Shown piece after piece: positions 9,769 through 18,104 of a DNA stretch of 64,000 nucleotides. The notes under the pieces were generated by a model. The model was not told the DNA's origin. It ran no database searches and saw only the letters and a list, made by a program, of their open reading frames with translations. The stretch is from assembly GCA_029862045.1 (NCBI GenBank), contig JAOTYE010000010.1, positions 62,001 through 126,000 on the forward strand, written 5' to 3'. The translations under genes and the position numbers were made by a program. Each line of letters starts with the position of its first letter. Positions within the stretch are counted from its first letter, which is position 1. The DNA is from Gammaproteobacteria bacterium. Its GTDB lineage: Bacteria > Pseudomonadota > Gammaproteobacteria > Steroidobacterales > Woeseiaceae.

Positions 9769-10329
9769 CTATTCCTCATCGCCGGCGAATTTGATATCGC
9801 CAAGAAGATCGCCTTGCAGAACCACCGAGAGTTCGTCGAGCGGCCGCAGGATGTGCAACTCGAACGGAGTCACATCGCCGCTGGAGAAAATCAGGATATG
9901 TGGTGCGTAACGTTCAGACAATACACGATCGGCATTTTCCTCCGGCTCCGCGAAATCGGCCGGCTCGAGATCGAGCAAGACTCGCTGCCCTTCAAGGAAC
10001 AGATCAAACTCGACGTCCTCAGGCAATTGCCGCATTCGCAGCGTGTCGTCACCAATTAACTCACCCCAGAGATTGAGTAGTGGATCGTACTCAACGAATC
10101 GATACGAGCCGGCCATTAATTCCAGGCCGAATTCGCGCCCCTGCATAATCGCTTCATCCTGGGCGACTTGCACTAGCGCAATCATGCGTCGTCCGTGTTT
10201 CTGCAAATCACGATCATCGCCAAGGATGCCGAGCGACAAGAGCGCGATCGACATAACGATGCCAACTATCGTGATGACGACGAGTAGTTCAATTAAGGAA
10301 AAACCGGCCCTGCGGCTATAACTGTTCAT
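9769..10329 (-). CDS. gspH: Type II secretion minor pseudopilin H
   Basis: 186 residues from the ATG at 10329, which gives the usual short leader before the prepilin signal RAGFSLIELLVVITIVGIVM. A TTG further upstream (10377) would overlap gspG and make an unusually long leader, so it was not used. The rest is a beta-rich minor pseudopilin domain. GspH sits between the major pilin and the I-J-K tip. Confidence 0.88.
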   Translation of the reverse strand: MNSYSRRAGFSLIELLVVITIVGIVMSIALLSLGILGDDRDLQKHGRRMIALVQVAQDEAIMQGREFGLELMAGSYRFVEYDPLLNLWGELIGDDTLRMRQLPEDVEFDLFLEGQRVLLDLEPADFAEPEENADRVLSERYAPHILIFSSGDVTPFELHILRPLDELSVVLQGDLLGDIKFAGDEE

Positions 10330-10361
10330 CGAATCCGATCGATGCGCCAACAAAGGTGCCG

Positions 10362-10814
10362 CTATTCGAGTTCCCAATTGCCCAGATCGGCATCGATACC
10401 TTCACCGCCCGGGCGCCCATCGCGGCCTAACGTGTAGATATCGATCTCTCTCTTGTTGCCCGGGTTCAGGTACAGATACGGATTGCCCCAGGGATCTTTA
10501 GGAAGTCTCTCCAGATAGCCACCGGTTTTCCAGTTCTTGATATTGGGATCCGCCGGCTTCGTCACGAGTGCCTCGATACCCTGTTCGCTGGACGGGTAGG
10601 CAAAATTGTCGAGGCGATAGAATTTCATCGCGTTTTCGATGTTGGCGATCTCCGCCTTGGCTTTCGTGATCTGGGCATCGTCGACGCGGCCGATAACATT
10701 CGGCGCAACTATAGCCGCGAGAATGCCGATGATGATCACAACAACCATGATTTCGATCAACGTAAAACCCCGTTGATGACGGGGGCCGGACCGTAGCTCG
10801 ACAAATTGGCGCAC
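10362..10814 (-). CDS. gspG: Type II secretion major pseudopilin G
   Basis: 150 residues from a GTG with a GGAG motif eight bases upstream. The prepilin signal RGFTLIEIMVVVIIIGILA is followed by APNVIGRVDDAQITKAKAEI and the C-terminal calcium-loop signature DPWGNPYLYLNPG, GRDGRPGGEG and DLGNWE, all hallmarks of GspG. First gene of the operon; its promoter should lie in the 69-base gap shared with the divergent rhombosortase gene. Confidence 0.96.
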   Translation of the reverse strand: MRQFVELRSGPRHQRGFTLIEIMVVVIIIGILAAIVAPNVIGRVDDAQITKAKAEIANIENAMKFYRLDNFAYPSSEQGIEALVTKPADPNIKNWKTGGYLERLPKDPWGNPYLYLNPGNKREIDIYTLGRDGRPGGEGIDADLGNWELE

Positions 10815-10883
10815 AGCAGCAGCTCCACGGCGGTGTTCCGCCGAAATTGACTCGATAAATGATTAAACGTCAGTATACCAAAC

Positions 10884-11501
10884 ATGGGGTTACGCCAAGG
10901 TGATTCAATTCACCACCAAACTGCCACTATGGCTGCCTGGTGGCTGCCGATTGTCGCAATCAGCATCGCCACTATGCTCGCCATATTTGGCGACACAGGC
11001 CGTGCCTGGCTCAGTTACGATCGGCCAGCGATCGTCGCAGGCGAGCTCTGGCGGCTTCTGAGCGGTCATTTTGTGCATCTCGGCGCATCGCACCTGGCCC
11101 TGAATGCGGCCGCGTTGCTGCTGATCTGGTACCTGATCTTCGCATCTTTCAGTCGCGTACAGTGGCTTTTTGTCGTGCTGGTCGTCATTGTCGGCATCGA
11201 CTTCGGTCTTTGGTTCCTTGAGCCACAACTGCTTTGGTACGTCGGCCTGTCGGGTGTGTTGCACGGCTTGCTGGCAGCCGGCATTGTTGGTGGCCTCAGA
11301 ACCGGTCGAATCGACCTATGGGTGCTGGGTGTCGCTCTGCTCGCGAAGCTCGGCTACGAGCAGCTTATCGGCCCACTGCCCGGGTCGGAGCAATCCACGG
11401 GCGGTATGGTCATCGTTGCGGCGCACGCGTACGGTGCCTTTGCCGGCGTCGTTGCAGGCGGCCTGGTTACGATTAGAGCCCGACGGCAGGCGTCTATATA
11501 A
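10884..11501 (+). CDS. rrtA: Rhombosortase-like rhomboid protease
   Basis: 205 residues with about six membrane helices. Rhomboid features: an early ELWRLLSGHFVHLGASHLALN segment (the H...N pattern of rhomboids), the catalytic serine in GLSGVLHG and the catalytic histidine in VAAHAYGAFAG. The short length and lack of extra domains match the rhombosortase family (RrtA), which processes GlyGly-CTERM proteins exported by type II secretion in marine gammaproteobacteria. Its place back-to-back with the gsp operon supports that role. Start at 10884 has no strong ribosome site; an ATG at 10929 is possible. Confidence 0.78.
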   Translation: MGLRQGDSIHHQTATMAAWWLPIVAISIATMLAIFGDTGRAWLSYDRPAIVAGELWRLLSGHFVHLGASHLALNAAALLLIWYLIFASFSRVQWLFVVLVVIVGIDFGLWFLEPQLLWYVGLSGVLHGLLAAGIVGGLRTGRIDLWVLGVALLAKLGYEQLIGPLPGSEQSTGGMVIVAAHAYGAFAGVVAGGLVTIRARRQASI

Positions 11502-11537
11502 TTCGCGGCCAGAAGCGGCCCACAGATGGAGAGCGAT

Positions 11538-12476
11538 GTGACCATAGCGATGGTATTCCCGGGGCAGGGGTCCCAGTCACAAGGCATGCAAGCCGATCTG
11601 GCTGCGGAGTACAAACACGTGCAGGACTGTTACGCCGAGGCAAGCGATATTCTCGGTTACGATTTGTGGCAACTCGTGCAGGAAGGCCCGGCTGAGCGAC
11701 TGGCCGAGACAGTCGTCACCCAACCAGCGATGCTGACGGCCGGCTATGCGGCATGGCGCGTATGGCAGGAACAGGGCGGGGCAACACCGTCGCATATGGC
11801 AGGCCATAGCCTCGGCGAATACACCGCACTCGTGTGCGCTAATGCCGTGAGCTTCGGCGACGCGCTCCGAGTCGTCAGGAAGCGCTCAGAACTCATGCAG
11901 GCGGCTGTCCCGGTCGGGGACGGTGCGATGGCAGCCATTATCGGCTTGGATGATGACGCCGTCTGTGCAGTCTGTGATGACGCATCCGCAATCGGCGTGG
12001 CCGAGGCCGTCAACTTCAATTCTCCGGGGCAGGTCGTAATCGCCGGCCACAAAGAAGCCGTGGATCACGCGATTTCAAGGGCCGAGGACGCCGGCGCCCG
12101 CCGCGCCATCTTGTTGCCGGTCAGTGTTCCGTCACATTCGTCATTGATGATTGCAGCCGGCCAAGAACTGGCTGCAGCGCTGGATGCTACCGATTTCTCA
12201 GCACCAGGGATTACTGTTATTAACGCGACAGACGCAACCCCGTACAAGGACGCCAACGACATACGCCTACGGCTGTCGCGGCAGGTACACAGGCCCGTGC
12301 AGTGGGTCGCCACGATCAATGCAATGCTCGAGGCCGGTGCAACATCAGTTATTGAGTGCGGCCCCGGCAAAGTGCTCGCGGGACTGCTGCGCCGAATCGA
12401 CAGGGGCACGCCGGTCGCAACTATCGATACAATGAGCGGCCTGCAGAAAGCACTGCAGCCAAAGGAAACAACATGA
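11538..12476 (+). CDS. fabD: Malonyl-CoA:ACP transacylase
   Basis: 312 residues from a GTG at 11538. An ATG lies at 11526, but GGAG at 11528-11531 is spaced for the GTG and the product then begins TIAMVFPGQGSQ, as FabD usually does. The nucleophile serine is in GHSLGEYTAL, the conserved arginine in VRKRSELMQ, and the histidine in VPSHSSLM. It moves malonyl from CoA to acyl carrier protein for fatty-acid synthesis. The stop overlaps fabG by four bases. plsX, rpmF and fabH, often upstream, are absent here. Confidence 0.95.
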   Translation: MTIAMVFPGQGSQSQGMQADLAAEYKHVQDCYAEASDILGYDLWQLVQEGPAERLAETVVTQPAMLTAGYAAWRVWQEQGGATPSHMAGHSLGEYTALVCANAVSFGDALRVVRKRSELMQAAVPVGDGAMAAIIGLDDDAVCAVCDDASAIGVAEAVNFNSPGQVVIAGHKEAVDHAISRAEDAGARRAILLPVSVPSHSSLMIAAGQELAAALDATDFSAPGITVINATDATPYKDANDIRLRLSRQVHRPVQWVATINAMLEAGATSVIECGPGKVLAGLLRRIDRGTPVATIDTMSGLQKALQPKETT

Positions 12477-13228
12477 GCAGCACGTTCAACGACAATGCGC
12501 TTGACGGTGAGGTGGCGCTGGTGACCGGCGCAACACGCGGCATCGGTGCCGCGATCGCAGCAACGCTCGCGGCGGCTGGCGCCAGCGTAATCGGAACGGC
12601 GACAAGTGAGCAGGGTGCGGCGGCTATTTCCGAGACGCTCGGCAGGAGCGGCCGCGGCATCGTGCTCAACATTGCCGATGATGAATCCGTGCAAAATGCG
12701 ATCAAGAATATTCAGGATAACGAAGGTAGTCCGACAGTCGTCGTCAATAATGCGGGCATTACGCGAGACAATCTCTTGTTGCGCATGAAGGCCGACGAAT
12801 GGGAGGACGTGTTGGCAACCAATTTGAGCGGTGTCTATCGTGTCAGCAAAGCCTGCCTGCGAGGCATGATGAAAGCGAAGAAGGGACGGATAATCAGTAT
12901 CGCGTCAGTGATTGGCATCATGGGCAACGCGGGCCAGGCTAACTACGCGGCCGCGAAAGCAGGGATTATTGGTTTTTCCAAGTCACTGGCGCGTGAAATC
13001 GGTTCTCGCAATATTACCGTCAATGTCGTCGCGCCGGGTTTCATCGACACCGACATGACCCGTGTGTTGCCTGAAGACCAGCGTGAAGGCATGTTGGCTC
13101 AAGTCCCGCTCGGGCGCCTTGGAGAGGGCGATGACATCGCCAATGCTGTGCTTTTTCTGGCATCAGAGGCGGGCGACTACATCACCGGAGAGACGTTGCA
13201 CGTAAACGGCGGCATGCTGATGGACTGA
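12473..13228 (+). CDS. fabG: 3-oxoacyl-ACP reductase
   Basis: 251 residues from the ATG at 12473, which overlaps the fabD stop (ATGA) and has AAAGGA upstream; a longer reading frame from 12356 only reflects overlap with fabD. Short-chain dehydrogenase with NADP-binding TGATRGIGAAIA, NNAGITRDNLLLRMK, catalytic Ser in SIASVIG and YAAAKAG (Tyr and Lys), and a C-terminal ETLHVNGGM. First reduction step of fatty-acid elongation. Confidence 0.95.
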   Translation: MSSTFNDNALDGEVALVTGATRGIGAAIAATLAAAGASVIGTATSEQGAAAISETLGRSGRGIVLNIADDESVQNAIKNIQDNEGSPTVVVNNAGITRDNLLLRMKADEWEDVLATNLSGVYRVSKACLRGMMKAKKGRIISIASVIGIMGNAGQANYAAAKAGIIGFSKSLAREIGSRNITVNVVAPGFIDTDMTRVLPEDQREGMLAQVPLGRLGEGDDIANAVLFLASEAGDYITGETLHVNGGMLMD

Positions 13229-13414
13229 TTTGGCCGGTATTCTGTGTAGATTGCCATGAGCGATTCACATACAATACCGTGCCACGGCCATGAAGCACCT
13301 TGAAATATCAAGGACTTACAGCCTTTTTTGGGGGGTTTGACGGTGTATTGAGGCGCTAATTCCGGCCTCGCCGTGCAACATTTTTGATGAGTCTTCTCAG
13401 GAGAAGGGACCACT

Positions 13415-13657
13415 ATGAGCAGTATCGAAGAACAAGTTAAGAGCATCGTTGCCGAACAACTCGGCGTTAAAGAAGACGAAGTGACCAACGATGCTTCCTT
13501 TGTCGATGATCTGGGTGCCGATTCGCTTGACACAGTCGAGCTGGTGATGGCCCTCGAAGAGGAATTCGAAACAGAAATTCCCGACGAGGAAGCTGAAAAG
13601 ATCACGACCGTTCAGCAAGCGATCGACTTTGTAAGCGCTCGCTCAAGCGACGACTAG
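13415..13657 (+). CDS. acpP: Acyl carrier protein
   Basis: 80 residues, highly acidic. The phosphopantetheine serine is in [19 protein letters not shown]. An AGGAG-type ribosome site (TCAGGAGAAGG) precedes the start. A 186-base gap after fabG probably contains a separate promoter, fitting the high expression usual for this gene. A clear terminator follows at 13662. Confidence 0.97.
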   Translation: MSSIEEQVKSIVAEQLGVKEDEVTNDASFVDDLGADSLDTVELVMALEEEFETEIPDEEAEKITTVQQAIDFVSARSSDD

Positions 13658-13661
13658 GTCC

Positions 13662-13691
13662 AAAGGCGCGGTGTCTGACGCCGCGCCTTTT
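13662..13691 (+). terminator. Rho-independent terminator after acpP
   Basis: Perfect 10-base stem AAAGGCGCGG / CCGCGCCTTT with a 9-base loop, running into a short T-rich end. It lies 4 bases after the acpP stop and ends or attenuates transcription before fabF. Confidence 0.85.
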
Positions 13692-13739
13692 CTCTATACT
13701 GATACAATGGCAGTTCTGCCGCTCTAATTCGGATTAACT

Positions 13740-14981
13740 TTGAAAGAACGACGCGTCGTAATTACCGGGATGGGCATCGTCTCTCCGGTAGGCAACCGGC
13801 TGGATGAGGCCTGGAAAAACGTCTGTGACGGCACGTCCGGCATTGTTCTGATCGACGACTTCGATACGAGCACATTTGCAACGCGTATCGGAGGCACCGT
13901 CAGGGACTTTGACGCCGCCGAGTACATGCCCCCCAAGGACATCCGCAAAACCGACCCGTTTATCCATTATGGGATCGCAGCCAGCATTGAGGCAATCAAG
14001 CATTCCGGCCTCGAGATTACCGCAGAAAATGGTCACGAGATCGGCATAGCGATGGGGGCCGGTATCGGTGGCATCAAGACCATTGAGGATAATAACAACA
14101 AGTTTTTGGACGGCGGCGCCCGCAAGGTCTCTCCGTTCTTTATTCCGGGCAGCATCATCAATATGACGTCCGGATACGTCAGCATTTATCAGCACATCAC
14201 CGGGCCTAATGTGTCCATCGTAACGGCGTGTGCAACGTCCGCCCACTGCATCGGATTCGCCGGTCGCATGATCGAGCATGGCGACGCCGAAGTCATGCTG
14301 GCCGGAGGGTCGGAGTACGCCACGACGCCACTCGCAATGGGCGGGTTTTCGTCAGCCAAAGCGATGTCGACACGCAATGACGATCCGGCCGGAGCGAGCA
14401 GGCCGTTCGATATCGATCGTGACGGTTTCGTCCTGAGTAACGGCGCAGGATGCGTTGTGCTCGAGGAAATGGAATATGCCAAGGCACGTGGAGCCACGAT
14501 TTACGCCGAATTGATCGGCTTCGGCATGAGCGGTGATGCCTACCACATTACGACACCGCCGGCGGATGGCGAGGGCGCACGCAAAGCCATGGTTGCGGCT
14601 ATTCGTGACGCAGGCATCGATCCCGGCGACATCGATTACCTTAACGCGCACGGTACCTCTACGCCCGCCGGGGACCTTGGCGAATCCATCGGCATTCGGC
14701 GCGCATTTGGCGCCGCTGCAGATTCGCTGATGGTTAGTTCAACGAAATCAACAACCGGACATTTGCTGGGGGCTGCCGGTGTTGCAGAAGCTATTTTCTG
14801 CGTGCAGGCGATTAACAATCAGGTAGTGCCACCGACGAGCAATCTGGACAATCAGGATCCCGCTTGCGATCTTGATTACGTGCCGAACGAGGCTCGCGAC
14901 GCGAAAGTTCGCACGACCATTTCTAACTCGTTCGGATTTGGCGGTACGAATGGCAGCCTGATTATTAGAGCGTTCGACTGA
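13740..14981 (+). CDS. fabF: 3-oxoacyl-ACP synthase II
   Basis: 413 residues from a TTG; no ATG or GTG gives a full-length N-terminus (KERRVVITGMGIVSPVG). Active-site residues: Cys in VTACATSAHC, His in NAHGTSTPAGD and His in KSTTGHLLGAAG. It condenses malonyl-ACP with acyl-ACP in fatty-acid elongation. It lies after the acpP terminator, so the TTG start and separate transcription may tune its level. Confidence 0.95.
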   Translation: MKERRVVITGMGIVSPVGNRLDEAWKNVCDGTSGIVLIDDFDTSTFATRIGGTVRDFDAAEYMPPKDIRKTDPFIHYGIAASIEAIKHSGLEITAENGHEIGIAMGAGIGGIKTIEDNNNKFLDGGARKVSPFFIPGSIINMTSGYVSIYQHITGPNVSIVTACATSAHCIGFAGRMIEHGDAEVMLAGGSEYATTPLAMGGFSSAKAMSTRNDDPAGASRPFDIDRDGFVLSNGAGCVVLEEMEYAKARGATIYAELIGFGMSGDAYHITTPPADGEGARKAMVAAIRDAGIDPGDIDYLNAHGTSTPAGDLGESIGIRRAFGAAADSLMVSSTKSTTGHLLGAAGVAEAIFCVQAINNQVVPPTSNLDNQDPACDLDYVPNEARDAKVRTTISNSFGFGGTNGSLIIRAFD

Positions 14982-14995
14982 CCGGAGTGTTCGAT

Positions 14996-16021
14996 TTGAA
15001 ACGCCTGCTCGTTCTTGGCGGTGCAATCCTGGCATTGTCAGTCGTTGCGGCCGCACTTGCGGCGCTGCAAATGAACAGGTTCCTGCATTCACCAATTGTC
15101 GTTGACGAATCAGGCGTCGACTTTGTCATCGTCCCAGGCACCTCTTTTCGCACAGTGAGCGACGAACTCGGACAGCGCGGAATCATCAGTCATCCGCGCA
15201 TGTATCGCGCCTACGCGAGATGGACGGATCAGGCCGGCGTTGTCCAGGCCGGCGAATACCGCATCAAGCACGGAACGACTCCTGTCGAATTACTGCGGCA
15301 GTTCACGAGCGGTACCGTACAGTTGTATTCGTTTACGATCATTGAGGGCTGGAATCAGTGGGACCTGCTGAAGGCGCTTCATAATGATCCGCACATCGAC
15401 GCAAGTCTTACCGATGAAGACTGGCCCGCGTTACTCGAAGAATTGGGAGCCGACCTGGATCATCCAGAGGGGCTCTTCCTGCCTGAAACGTATCGATTCC
15501 CGCGTAATATCAGCGACCGCGAAGTACTGGCACAGGCATATGAGCTAATGCAGACGGTGTTGAGCGAAGAGTGGGCAGAGCGTGACGAAGAGCTGCCTAT
15601 CGATACGCCCTATGAGGCACTGATTCTTGCATCGATCGTCGAGAAAGAGACGGCCCGCAGGGACGAGCGGTCGCGTATTTCGGGTGTATTCACGCGACGT
15701 CTGCAAAAGCGCATGCGGCTGCAGACTGACCCTACTGTAATATATGGAATTAGCCCCGGGTTTAATGGCAATTTGACTCGGCGCGACTTACAGACCGACA
15801 CGCCTTACAACACATACACGCGTCACGGTCTTCCGCCGACGCCGATCGCATTGCCTGGTCGCGCAGCGATCAATGCGGCACTGCACCCCACTGAAGGTGA
15901 AGAGCTGTATTTCGTTGCCACGGGACTCGGCGACGGGAGCCACGCATTCTCGGCAACCAAGGATGAACACGATGCCGCCGTAGCCGAATATTTGCGGCGT
16001 TTACGTCGACAACGTCAGTGA
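14996..16021 (+). CDS. mltG: Endolytic murein transglycosylase
   Basis: 341 residues from TTG 14996, chosen because GGAG at 14984-14987 is eight bases upstream; a GTG at 14987 would overlap that site. One N-terminal membrane helix (LLVLGGAILALSVVAAALAAL), then a LysM-like region and the YceG domain with the catalytic Glu in LASIVEKETARRDE, followed by MRLQTDPTVIYG and GLPPTPIALPG. It cuts nascent glycan strands in the periplasm and sets their length. The fabF-mltG-tmk-holB order is common in gammaproteobacteria. Confidence 0.93.
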   Translation: MKRLLVLGGAILALSVVAAALAALQMNRFLHSPIVVDESGVDFVIVPGTSFRTVSDELGQRGIISHPRMYRAYARWTDQAGVVQAGEYRIKHGTTPVELLRQFTSGTVQLYSFTIIEGWNQWDLLKALHNDPHIDASLTDEDWPALLEELGADLDHPEGLFLPETYRFPRNISDREVLAQAYELMQTVLSEEWAERDEELPIDTPYEALILASIVEKETARRDERSRISGVFTRRLQKRMRLQTDPTVIYGISPGFNGNLTRRDLQTDTPYNTYTRHGLPPTPIALPGRAAINAALHPTEGEELYFVATGLGDGSHAFSATKDEHDAAVAEYLRRLRRQRQ

Positions 16022-16030
16022 GATAGCGCA

Positions 16031-16648
16031 ATGGAAACCGGTAAGTTCATCACTATCGAAGGCATCGAAGGAGTCGGTAAGTCAACGAATATCGCGCATT
16101 TGACCAAGGCGATCGAAAAGCGTGGTCATACGGTACTCACGACGCGTGAGCCCGGGGGTACTCCAATGGCCGAGCGGATACGTGATCTTGTGGCGGAGCA
16201 CGGTGACGAATCGATGCCGGACATTGCAGAACTCCTGCTCGTTTTTGCATCTCGCTCACTACACGTCAACAACGTAATTCAGCCCGCGCTGGCTGCTGGA
16301 ACATGGGTAGTGTGTGATCGTTTTACTGACTCGAGCCGCGCCTATCAGGGAGGTGGTCGCGGCCTGCCTCAGGATGACATCAACTTGCTCGCCGACTGGG
16401 TGCACGGCGACCTCAGGCCGGATCTCACGATCTTGCTCGATGCGCCCGTCGAAACCGGCATGAACCGCGCAGGGCGACGTGGTGATCCTGACCGATTCGA
16501 AGCCGAACGCAGTGAGTTTTTCATGCGGGTTCGCGAAACCTATTTGCAACTCGCGGTGGCTGAACCGCATCGTTTCGTGATTGTCGACGCAACCCAGGAT
16601 CTCGACAGGGTGCGGCAAACGATTGAGTCGATTGCCGCTACTCTTTAG
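16031..16648 (+). CDS. tmk: Thymidylate kinase
   Basis: 205 residues. P-loop IEGIEGVGKSTN, TTREPGGTP, the DR(F/Y) signature in VCDRFTDSSRAYQGGGRG, and a LID region (RAGRRGDPDRFE). It converts dTMP to dTDP. It follows mltG by nine bases. A 107-base AT-rich gap separates it from holB. Confidence 0.95.
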   Translation: METGKFITIEGIEGVGKSTNIAHLTKAIEKRGHTVLTTREPGGTPMAERIRDLVAEHGDESMPDIAELLLVFASRSLHVNNVIQPALAAGTWVVCDRFTDSSRAYQGGGRGLPQDDINLLADWVHGDLRPDLTILLDAPVETGMNRAGRRGDPDRFEAERSEFFMRVRETYLQLAVAEPHRFVIVDATQDLDRVRQTIESIAATL

Positions 16649-16755
16649 CTGGATCGGATATTTTCAATTTTCATAAAATAGATGAACTTATCGCTACAAT
16701 TATTTGAATTAGATGAATATTAGTTGACTTTCGCAGTTCGCCCGGGTCGTACTCA

Positions 16756-17748
16756 TTGAATAAAACGGACATCAATTGGCTTTCGCAGTTCGCCCAAGCT
16801 TGGCTCGACCGTGTTGCGCAGGGACGGCTGCCGCATGCGGTTCTGCTGACCGGCCCGGTCGGAGTCGGCAAGCGCGCCGCAGCATCCTGGATCGCATCGC
16901 AGCGGCTCGGAACAGGGTCCAGCGGGAAACTGCCGAGCTATCCGGTCCCGCCGCTGCAGCACGCCGATCTGCGCTGGATAGCACCCCCTGAGGACAAGGA
17001 AACTATTGGTGTTGGGCAGATTCGCGACCTCGTGGCGGAATTCAGCCTGACAAGCTACGAGGGCGGCAGCAAGGTGGCTATCATTGAACCGGCCAACGCC
17101 ATGACGACAAACGCCGCCAACAGCCTGCTCAAAACGCTCGAGGAGCCATCCGGCGATGCTTTGCTCATATTGATTGCAGATCGCACCGGGCGATTACCCG
17201 CGACGATATTCAGTCGTTGCCAACGCATTGAAATCGCAACGCCCACCGAAGCAGAGGGCCTGGCGTGGCTCGACCAATTGCAGCCCGGTGCGCCATGGGC
17301 TGAAGCGCTTCGACTGGGCGGCAACGCTCCAATTGCGGCAATTTCTGCACTTGATCAGCTCGATACGCATGCGACCATGGCGCGGGATTTTGCTGACATT
17401 GCGGGGGGGCGAGCCACGGCGCTCGCGGTGGCAGCCCGATGGTCGCGGATCGAGACGCCGTTTGTACTCGACTGGCTCGCACGACAGATCCAACAAGCGA
17501 TACTCACGGTCTCCGCCGGGCGGCAACATAGTGCAGCGGCTGCAATCAATGAATCTGTGCTCGATAGCATGGACAGGCGAAACCTGTTCTGTTATCTAGA
17601 CACGATCAACAGACTACGTGGCCAGCCCATCGGCACGTACAATGTCCACCTGACGCTGGAGAGCCTTTTGATCGACTGGGCCGACAGCCTCGAGCACTGT
17701 GACCAGAATCCGTATCAAAGCACGATGCAACAGCTGGAAAAGAGGTAG
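16756..17748 (+). CDS. holB: DNA polymerase III delta prime subunit, zinc module missing
   Basis: 330 residues from TTG 16756. Clamp-loader AAA+ features: P-loop GPVGVGKRAA, the ANSLLKTLEEPS segment, and the sensor region IFSRCQRIEI. E. coli delta prime carries four zinc-binding cysteines between Walker A and the next strand; here that stretch (RLGTGSSGKLPSYPVPPLQH) has none, so the zinc module is lost. It loads the sliding clamp during replication. pilZ follows by five bases, the usual gammaproteobacterial order. Confidence 0.88.
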   Translation: MNKTDINWLSQFAQAWLDRVAQGRLPHAVLLTGPVGVGKRAAASWIASQRLGTGSSGKLPSYPVPPLQHADLRWIAPPEDKETIGVGQIRDLVAEFSLTSYEGGSKVAIIEPANAMTTNAANSLLKTLEEPSGDALLILIADRTGRLPATIFSRCQRIEIATPTEAEGLAWLDQLQPGAPWAEALRLGGNAPIAAISALDQLDTHATMARDFADIAGGRATALAVAARWSRIETPFVLDWLARQIQQAILTVSAGRQHSAAAAINESVLDSMDRRNLFCYLDTINRLRGQPIGTYNVHLTLESLLIDWADSLEHCDQNPYQSTMQQLEKR

Positions 17749-17753
17749 CACGA

Positions 17754-18092
17754 ATGAGCAAACCGGGATTATTGACGCTGACCATCAAGGACAAGAGTGC
17801 GTTATACCTGGCCTATATGCCGTACGTGATAAATGGCGGCCTGTTCATTCCAACCAACAGTTCGTATCGCCTCGGTGACGAGGTCTTTATGTTGCTCAAC
17901 CTCATGGGAGAAGAGGAAAAAATTCCGGTTGCGGGTACCGTCATCTGGATGACACCGAAAGGGGCGCAGGGCAAGCGTACGGCTGGCATTGGCGTGCAAT
18001 TCAGTGACCAGGACCAGGGCAATACACAGAAGAAGATCGAAAATTATCTCGCCGGCGCCCTGGGTGGGGACAAGCCAACTCATACGATGTAG
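17754..18092 (+). CDS. pilZ: PilZ-domain type IV pilus protein
   Basis: 112 residues. It aligns with the short PilZ next to holB: LYLAYMPYVINGGLFIPTNSSYRLGDEVFMLL and IPVAGTVIWMTPKG. The RxxxR cyclic-di-GMP motif is absent, as in the founding PilZ, which works through PilB/FimX rather than by binding the nucleotide. Expected role in pilus assembly. A good ribosome site (AGAGG) precedes the ATG. Its stop codon lies within an 18-base palindrome shared with the convergent gene. Confidence 0.9.
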   Translation: MSKPGLLTLTIKDKSALYLAYMPYVINGGLFIPTNSSYRLGDEVFMLLNLMGEEEKIPVAGTVIWMTPKGAQGKRTAGIGVQFSDQDQGNTQKKIENYLAGALGGDKPTHTM

Positions 18093-18104
18093 CGATCGCT
18101 ACAT
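18087..18104. other. 18-base perfect palindrome containing both stop codons
   Basis: ATGTAGCGATCGCTACAT is a perfect palindrome. It holds the last codon and TAG stop of pilZ on the plus strand and, symmetrically, the ATG and TAG end of the convergent gene on the minus strand; both proteins therefore end in Met. The centre GCGATCGC matches the HIP1 octamer known from cyanobacteria, but a single copy does not show a repeat family. The convergent genes have no other intergenic space. Confidence 0.6.

Noticed and set aside
12356-12472. Longer fabG reading frame
   Set aside because: It overlaps fabD out of frame; the ATG at 12473 has a ribosome site and gives the normal FabG N-terminus.
18087-18104. 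HIP1-type or regulatory palindrome family
   Set aside because: Only one clear copy was noticed and it is explained by two convergent stop codons; kept as a feature but not as evidence of a repeat family.
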